DNA from: Gerris lacustris
Lineage: Eukaryota > Arthropoda > Insecta > Hemiptera > Gerridae
Direction: 5' to 3'
DNA length: 64,000 bases
Assembly: GCA_951217055.1 (NCBI GenBank)
Contig: OX578280.1
Span: forward strand, 49,158,233-49,222,232
Shown here: positions 58,879 through 64,000 of the stretch, in pieces
How positions within the stretch are numbered: the stretch's first letter is position 1
Layout: each line of letters starts with the position of its first letter
Position numbers and translations under genes: made by a program
The notes under the pieces: generated by a model
Databases searched by the model: none
Seen by the model: only the letters and a program-made list of their open reading frames with translations
Told to the model about the DNA's origin: nothing

Positions 58879-61800
58879 TTAAGAAGATTCTTCCATTATT
58901 TCATTTGGTACTTCTTGATTTTTTGGGGGTTTGTAATTTTTGAAGAAATTCTGACTGAAAAATTTCATTTTTATCTGATTAAGATAACCCATGTTTCCGT
59001 CCCAAGCTCTCAGTTTTTTTAGATGAAGAGGGTTCATTATATCCACCATTTCTGTGAAATAAAGAAATGTGTAAGTAAAATATACATAATAAGAGAAAGT
59101 AGATGAAAAACAATTAAAGAGGGAAGGACGAGAAGTTCTAATGTAATTATATTTTTACTTTGGTTTATATTTAAACTTGCATATCCAGTGGAACCTTAAT
59201 AACTCTAAATTTAAGGGAATATGTTTCTACTTTTATAGTTATGTACTTTCGAGTTATTAAGGTTAGATCATTTTCCTTCTCAAATTAGCAAGGGAAACAG
59301 AGATCACTTCAACTTACCGAGAATTTTGAGGTATCAAGGTTCCACAATATCTGTTGTATATTATAATTTTTATTTAAACATTATTTTTTGGCATCTACAA
59401 TAAAAAATTAAAATGCTGAACCATTGAACTGTGTTATAAAATTTATGCAAATGCAGTAAATAGCTAGCCACATACGATTGGATTTTTATGATGAGCCAGA
59501 TAAGCGGATATTTTTGATGGATCTGGCCACCCGATCTCAGGTTTACGTTTCCCCCCCCCCCCCCCCCCCCCTCCCCTTGTCAAATTGACTCCCTCAAATC
59601 TGCCTTGCATCTTGATCAGCTCGTGAGTGGGAAAAATTATGTTGATTTTTCAATATTTAATTGAAGGATCTCAGTAATTGCAACTTAGACTCAATTTCTA
59701 CAATGGGGTCTTTCTGATTAAGATTACATATAATGTTGTTGATATGGGGACCTGGGTAGCCCGTAGGAGAGAGGGATTGACTTTGATCAGTCAAAAGAAG
59801 CAGCATCAGGCGTGGTCAGTAGATGGATGGGTATCTGCCTGACCATGGTCCATGGACCTGGGTTCAATTCCCAGATGAGGCCCCCGCTCAATGTTCACCC
59901 AGCATTGTTTAAACAAATGGGTAGCTGCTCGTAAGAGTAGAGCCACCAGGTTTCAGCGGGGAAACCATGATCAACACTCTTGGTTCGATATCAACCGAGT
60001 ATTATTGTTGACCCTCGAAGCTAGTATGGGTGACTAAGTATCTCTATTAATTACTTTACTTACCAATGCCACCTGAGTTAAATTCATTTGTATCTTTTTC
60101 AATTGTCATATTAATAGCATCTTCACGGCTAGCGTGTTGACGATTTTTTCTTTGACCAACTGAATGTTTTAATTTAATCTGTTCTAATTCCTCATCAAAT
60201 CTACTTAGGTACCTAAATAAATAAACATTAAGATATATTAATTATAACCACATCTATTAGAGACTAATTTTAACATTACTAATAAATACATAATAATAAC
60301 ATAAAATACTAATTTTATATAAACGTATAAAAATTAACTTGTCTCTAAATCAATAACTTACTTAAGAAAAAGTTCTTTAGCCTGTTCAGGAGAATAGCAT
60401 GAGATATTTTCATCCAAATTTTCTTGGAACCAAAGTAATTTTTCACCAAACAAATTTTGCTTAATAGAATTTTTAATTTTTTGTTTCTTTCTTCCTTCTT
60501 CCCTAGAAGCATAGTAAAGCAATATAATTTGTAAAAAAATAAAAATATTAGTACATAAATAATAAGATATGAAAAATTTAATTAAAACGGTCATGGACAC
60601 CTTCCTGGGGCCCGCTCTTAGACGTCCGTTTTAGGGGCTTTTTCAGGGGTGTGTATCTTTTTTCCTATTCACTTAAAAAAAAACAAAAAAAAAACAAACT
60701 ATTTTTTCCTTTTCGCGAGACCTACAAAAAAGGTCCTTTGCATCGGACCGCTGCGGTCGACCGTACTTGAGGTATGCGGAAAAACGGTTTTTCCCCCCAA
60801 AAAACGGTTTTTTCCGCATAACTCGAATACGGTCGACCACAGCGGTCGGACGCAAAGGACCTTTTTTGTAGGTCTCACGAAAAGGGAAAAAATAGTTTTT
60901 TTTTTTAAAGTGAATAGGAAAAAAGATACACACCCCCAAAAAAGCCCCTAAAACGGACATCTAAGAGCAGGCCCCAGGAAGGTGTCCATGACCATTAAAA
61001 CTTATGCTAATAAAAACCTTAGAGTTTGCTTAGCAAGTCTAGCTGCTTTTCTGCTGTTTGGGTGATTAATTGATAAAGCCTTTCGTTCATTCTTATTTAA
61101 ATTTTTTGTTTTACCCTAAAAAAAAAAAAATAATACACATAAATATTAAACATTAAGGTGCTAACAAAAAGGATGCTTCCTAAGTAAGTCTTCTCCTAAC
61201 TTCTAAATTCTGCTCTTTATATGAGATACCATCGGATAAGTGTAGAAACTTTTAACTTCTTACTTAAGGCGATTATAAAAATAAGTTTGATTCAACTGGC
61301 CCCGGACTCACTTGGCGTTCTAGGTGAATAGCTTCATGCAGATTCATGTGTTCTGCTTCTGAAGCAGAATAGGAGACACTCAGACTCGCACACAGTGTGA
61401 AAGCCGCACGAGCCAAATTTTACATCTAACACAAATGTTCACAAGCTTACTTCTTTGGACCTTATATAGTATAAAGTTTCACAATAGCTTGATAGTTAAT
61501 AACAGGCATGGCAGTGCGCTTCAGGCTGAGGTGATCTAGTTAGAATGCCAGAGAGTAGAATAGCCAAAACAGATGATGAGTAAAGGGAGGAATCTACATT
61601 TATAATACAACTGTATTAGAAAAGAAAGTCCAAGATTAAGATGGATGAATGGAATAGTTGTAACTCTCATCAATGGGATCATGTGGATGGAGAGTGCAAG
61701 CCTTTGATAGGGATGGATCATTATATTATTACTTAAAAATTAAAAACAGAAGGTGACTGTTAGAAGGATGGTTGCCAACATTTGAAGGAGCTACACTTAT

Positions 61801-62003
61801 ACAAAATTTTATTGAAGAAAAAATGTCCCATCCCCCAATAATCTTTGAGACGAAGCAGCTCTTATCAGTGAGCTTAATAATTTCAGAAACATCGGTATTG
61901 GAAAACGAAGTCGGACTATCAAGGCTATTTTATTCTTGCAAAATATGAGAAGAATATAGTCACGAATTATTAAATTTTAGTATAAAGCGAAAACAATTAC
62001 CAT
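58879..62003 (-). CDS. TMA16: Translation machinery-associated protein 16 (TMA16)
   Basis: Five exons on the minus strand: 62003-62001 (ATG only), 61115-61018, 60502-60362, 60212-60064, 59051-58879. They join in phase to 187 residues (human TMA16 is about 200). Family signatures in order: HPNSRKAARLAKQ (about 22-34), NLFGEKLLWFQENLD (about 47-61), AKELFLKYLSRFDEELEQI, GQRKNRQHASREDAINMTIE, NEFNSGGIE, then LKKLRAWDGN..YLNQIKMKFFS. In yeast and human, TMA16 is known to associate with 60S pre-ribosomes. The acidic tail EVPNEIMEESS ends at TAA. The start codon is split off from the second codon by an 885-base intron (61116-62000), consistent with MGK at the N-terminus but hard to prove from sequence. 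Intron 2 carries a 405-bp palindromic transposon. Identity is secure. Confidence 0.93.
59186..59346. mobile_element. Pogo/Tigger-like MITE
   Basis: CAGTGGAACCTTAATAACTC at the left; at the right TTTTGAGGTATCAAGGTTCC with ACAATA, the near-complement. CAGTGGAACCT..ATAA is the common start of pogo/Tigger-type elements. 160 bp, in TMA16 intron 4. Confidence 0.5.
59747..60038 (+). mobile_element. tRNA-derived SINE
   Basis: A tRNA-like head: A-box-like TGGTCAGTAGATGG (59813-59826) and B box GGTTCAATTCC (59861-59871) about 35 bases apart, with flanking pairing. A body follows with TCAATGTTCACCCAGCATTG and TGGGTAGCTGCT. A fragment of the same body is at about 50040-50110. It lies in TMA16 intron 4. 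Not a functional tRNA gene, since the fold is incomplete and the body continues. Confidence 0.6.
60589..60993. mobile_element. 405-bp palindromic transposon in TMA16 intron 2
   Basis: Almost the whole element is one inverted repeat centred near 60,800. The ends are GGTCATGGACACCTTCCTGG and its complement. It is flanked by the identical octamer ATTAAAAC (60581-60588 and 60994-61001), pointing to an enzyme that makes 8-bp duplications. The arms carry AGGTCCTTTGCATCGGACCG-like and AAAACGGTTTTTCC blocks. Reading frames on the two strands mirror each other and are not genes. Its transcript would form a long hairpin inside the TMA16 pre-mRNA. Confidence 0.9.
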
Positions 62004-62009
62004 TATGTA

Positions 62010-64000
62010 TTTTAGAAATGAAGTCGCCTTCACTAATCATCACTCACATACACAAAACAAGGTTCAACAAAGTATAAATTATTTTAAAATATTTCTGTTT
62101 TGATAATAACAAATTAGTTAGCAGTTAGCAGTAATCAGAATCAGTTCAAATCAAAAAGATCCCATGTGCACGTGACAGCCAGTGTTGCTCGTTAACTTGT
62201 TTTGAGAAAAATAAAAAATCAATAAAAGACAGAGTTAAAATGTATTTTAATGATTTGTAACCACTTATGTTAATGCTTTCTTTTTTAATGTTAATTTAAA
62301 CTCAAAGATAAAGAAAGTTTTTGTTCTCCAAATGCTTCAAACAAAGTTGGACAAACCCACATTACAGGAATAGTAAGTATTTCTTGCATTCAGACCCGCA
62401 TAGCAGAATTAACAAAACCTGGATCAAAGGTGTTTTCAAGTTGTTTGTGTTCGGATTGGTTAATTTTTTTTATCGTTGGCGATCGGCGTTCTGTTTTTTT
62501 TATTTTGTGGTTTTGGTTTGCTGCATTTTGATTTTTAAATAATTAAATCCTTGAATATTTGTACTGTTACTGAGAAGGAAATCATTGGTGTAGTTAAAGT
62601 TAACTAAATATAGTAGTAAGTATTGCTTAACTTTTAACTGAATTAATGTTTGTAAACGCTATTTTTATACTGCATCGTTGCTTATCTTCTGTAAAGAGGA
62701 GTATGGTTTTACTGTTTTACATTAAATCTGTATCTCTTTGATGATTTGTAATTGCCTGCAATGATAAATAAACGATATATGTATGTCCAAATTAGTGTTC
62801 TCTGCAAGGTATCAAGTTTTACTCAAGTTTGTTTTATCAATTTGGTTTTCGCCTGAACAAAATAAAAACCTCCTGTTTTTTGCTTTAAGTAATATCATCA
62901 TTACGTTTCTTAAGATAAGGTGAGTTACTCTGAACAGGTTAGATGTGAAATAGAAATGTAATATTATGTAATAAATCGATTAATAGAACTCGGAAGATTA
63001 AACATTTTAAGTTTATCAAATAAACTTACCGATAATGACCTCTACCTCTTAATGTGATCAAAACCGGTTTTTATTGAAAATTTGTTTTGTGCACTAAGAG
63101 GTGGGTTTATTTTAGTGAGATATGAAAACAAACCTTTTGATTTGACATTCCTTAGAAACTTACATAAGGAGATGAAAGAAACTTTACACAAAAAGATAAA
63201 ATTATTCTATATTTATTATTTATATCTGGGTATAACTAAAGTACAAGAGCCTGTTTATAGAAAATGGGTGGAGCCACACTTAGATGTAATTTGACATTGG
63301 TATATCAACTCTCCTAAGTATAAATCATGCCAAGCGATTCTCACTATATTGTCTCATACAGCTTAACCTAAACCTGAAATGAAAGATAATAATCTTTCTG
63401 AAAGAGAGTTGCTTGGCATTTGGACAGGGCTAGGCTGATATATTTTATTCTAATCAATACTTTATCATTTATACATTTGAGAGGTTATATCTCTTCAAAA
63501 CTGTATGTTCGAGTTGGGTAATTTTAAATTCTAGTTGATTTTTAGTTTCTATTTTTTTTATGTTCTGCCCACTTTTCTAAGCCCCTTTTAAAATAGCCTG
63601 TTTTGTTATCGTTATTCTGGAGATTTACCGTTAATTCTTGAGTTAAAAATCTTCTACAGAAGTTTAGCGTAATTCATTTTTGTCTAACTTTTATTATTAG
63701 CTCCATAATATGAATGCTCTCAACGCATCTTTCTGTGCACACACATCTTACTTTACCCTTCGAGACCAAGGCTGGCACATTGAGTGCGCCACAAGTAAAA
63801 AAGTTTCTGTAAATCACCGATTTACGTTGTGAGAATAATAAACCCTCACTCTACCCTACCATTATAGACACCTAAAATGGACGAAATAGTCTGCTTTGAT
63901 TAAAACTTCACTATGTGTTCTTATTAACTGTTATATTTATTTTGGGGTGACAAAAATCATTGGCTTTTTTCTACAAATGAGATTTTCTTGGAAGAAACTT
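62010..64000. other. Sequence upstream of TMA16, no second gene recognised
   Basis: The TMA16 promoter should lie within about 200 bases above 62003. Further right is AT-rich sequence with short open frames (62321-62542, 63082-63294) that lack known motifs or splice support. GATAATGACC through GATCAAAACCGG (63031-63066) is a very weak hammerhead-like pattern. Confidence 0.4.

Noticed and set aside
59806..59885. tRNA gene
   Set aside because: A and B boxes are present, but the cloverleaf is incomplete and the sequence continues as a SINE body with another copy in the window.
60649..60960. Overlapping 95-100 codon frames on both strands
   Set aside because: They mirror each other because the region is a transposon palindrome; no conserved protein features.

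Overview
The window is an AT-rich (roughly 30% GC by eye) piece of an animal nuclear genome, most likely an insect. The evidence is spliced genes with GT/AG introns, short coding exons in long AT-rich introns, arthropod-type transposon debris and no bacterial operon structure. All gene models below are my own splice reconstructions, checked only for reading-phase agreement across every junction.

Genes. (1) 13.3 kb, minus: an N-terminal coding exon of a membrane protein, possibly a two-pore potassium channel, with a possible upstream untranslated exon near 16.2 kb. (2) 27.2-33.3 kb, plus: a complete eleven-exon COP9 signalosome subunit 1 gene of 473 residues. (3) 36.8-35.0 kb, minus: a three-exon gene for an unrecognised secreted 91-residue protein, convergent with the COP9 gene. 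(4) 42.4-40.0 kb, minus: four-exon mitochondrial ribosomal protein L12, 175 residues. (5) 56.7-47.8 kb, minus: a twelve-exon gene for a 1115-residue zona-pellucida-binding-protein-like (Sp38) protein with signal peptide, very long N-terminal extension, Ig domain, cysteine-rich Sp38 region, a transmembrane helix and a lysine-rich tail. (6) 62.0-58.9 kb, minus: five-exon TMA16 (translation machinery-associated protein 16), 187 residues, whose start codon is alone in its exon. The last four genes all lie on the minus strand, but no shared pathway is evident. L12m acts in mitochondrial translation, TMA16 in cytosolic 60S maturation, CSN1 in cullin deneddylation, and the Sp38-like protein probably in sperm-egg biology.

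Repeats. Bases 1-27,000 are mostly intergenic and full of decayed repeats: LINE reverse-transcriptase remnants (1.6, 2.0 and 17.4 kb), a family with three copies at 2.9, 4.3 and 13.6 kb, an iterated CAGCTATATCC block followed by an 843-bp foldback (9.3-10.6 kb), and a family with three copies at 22.8-25.7 kb. Introns of the minus-strand genes hold non-autonomous DNA transposons, three of them in the window with perfect 8-bp target duplications (48.5, 57.2 and 60.6 kb). A palindromic dimer carrying hammerhead-ribozyme-like cores lies in the secreted-protein gene. A roughly 64-bp GCGAGCGTAGCGAGC satellite lies at 44.1-44.9 kb.

No tRNA or rRNA gene, CRISPR array or bacterial element was seen. 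The strongest candidates for new biology are the membrane-anchored, N-terminally extended Sp38 protein and the small secreted protein, neither of which is visible as one continuous reading frame.
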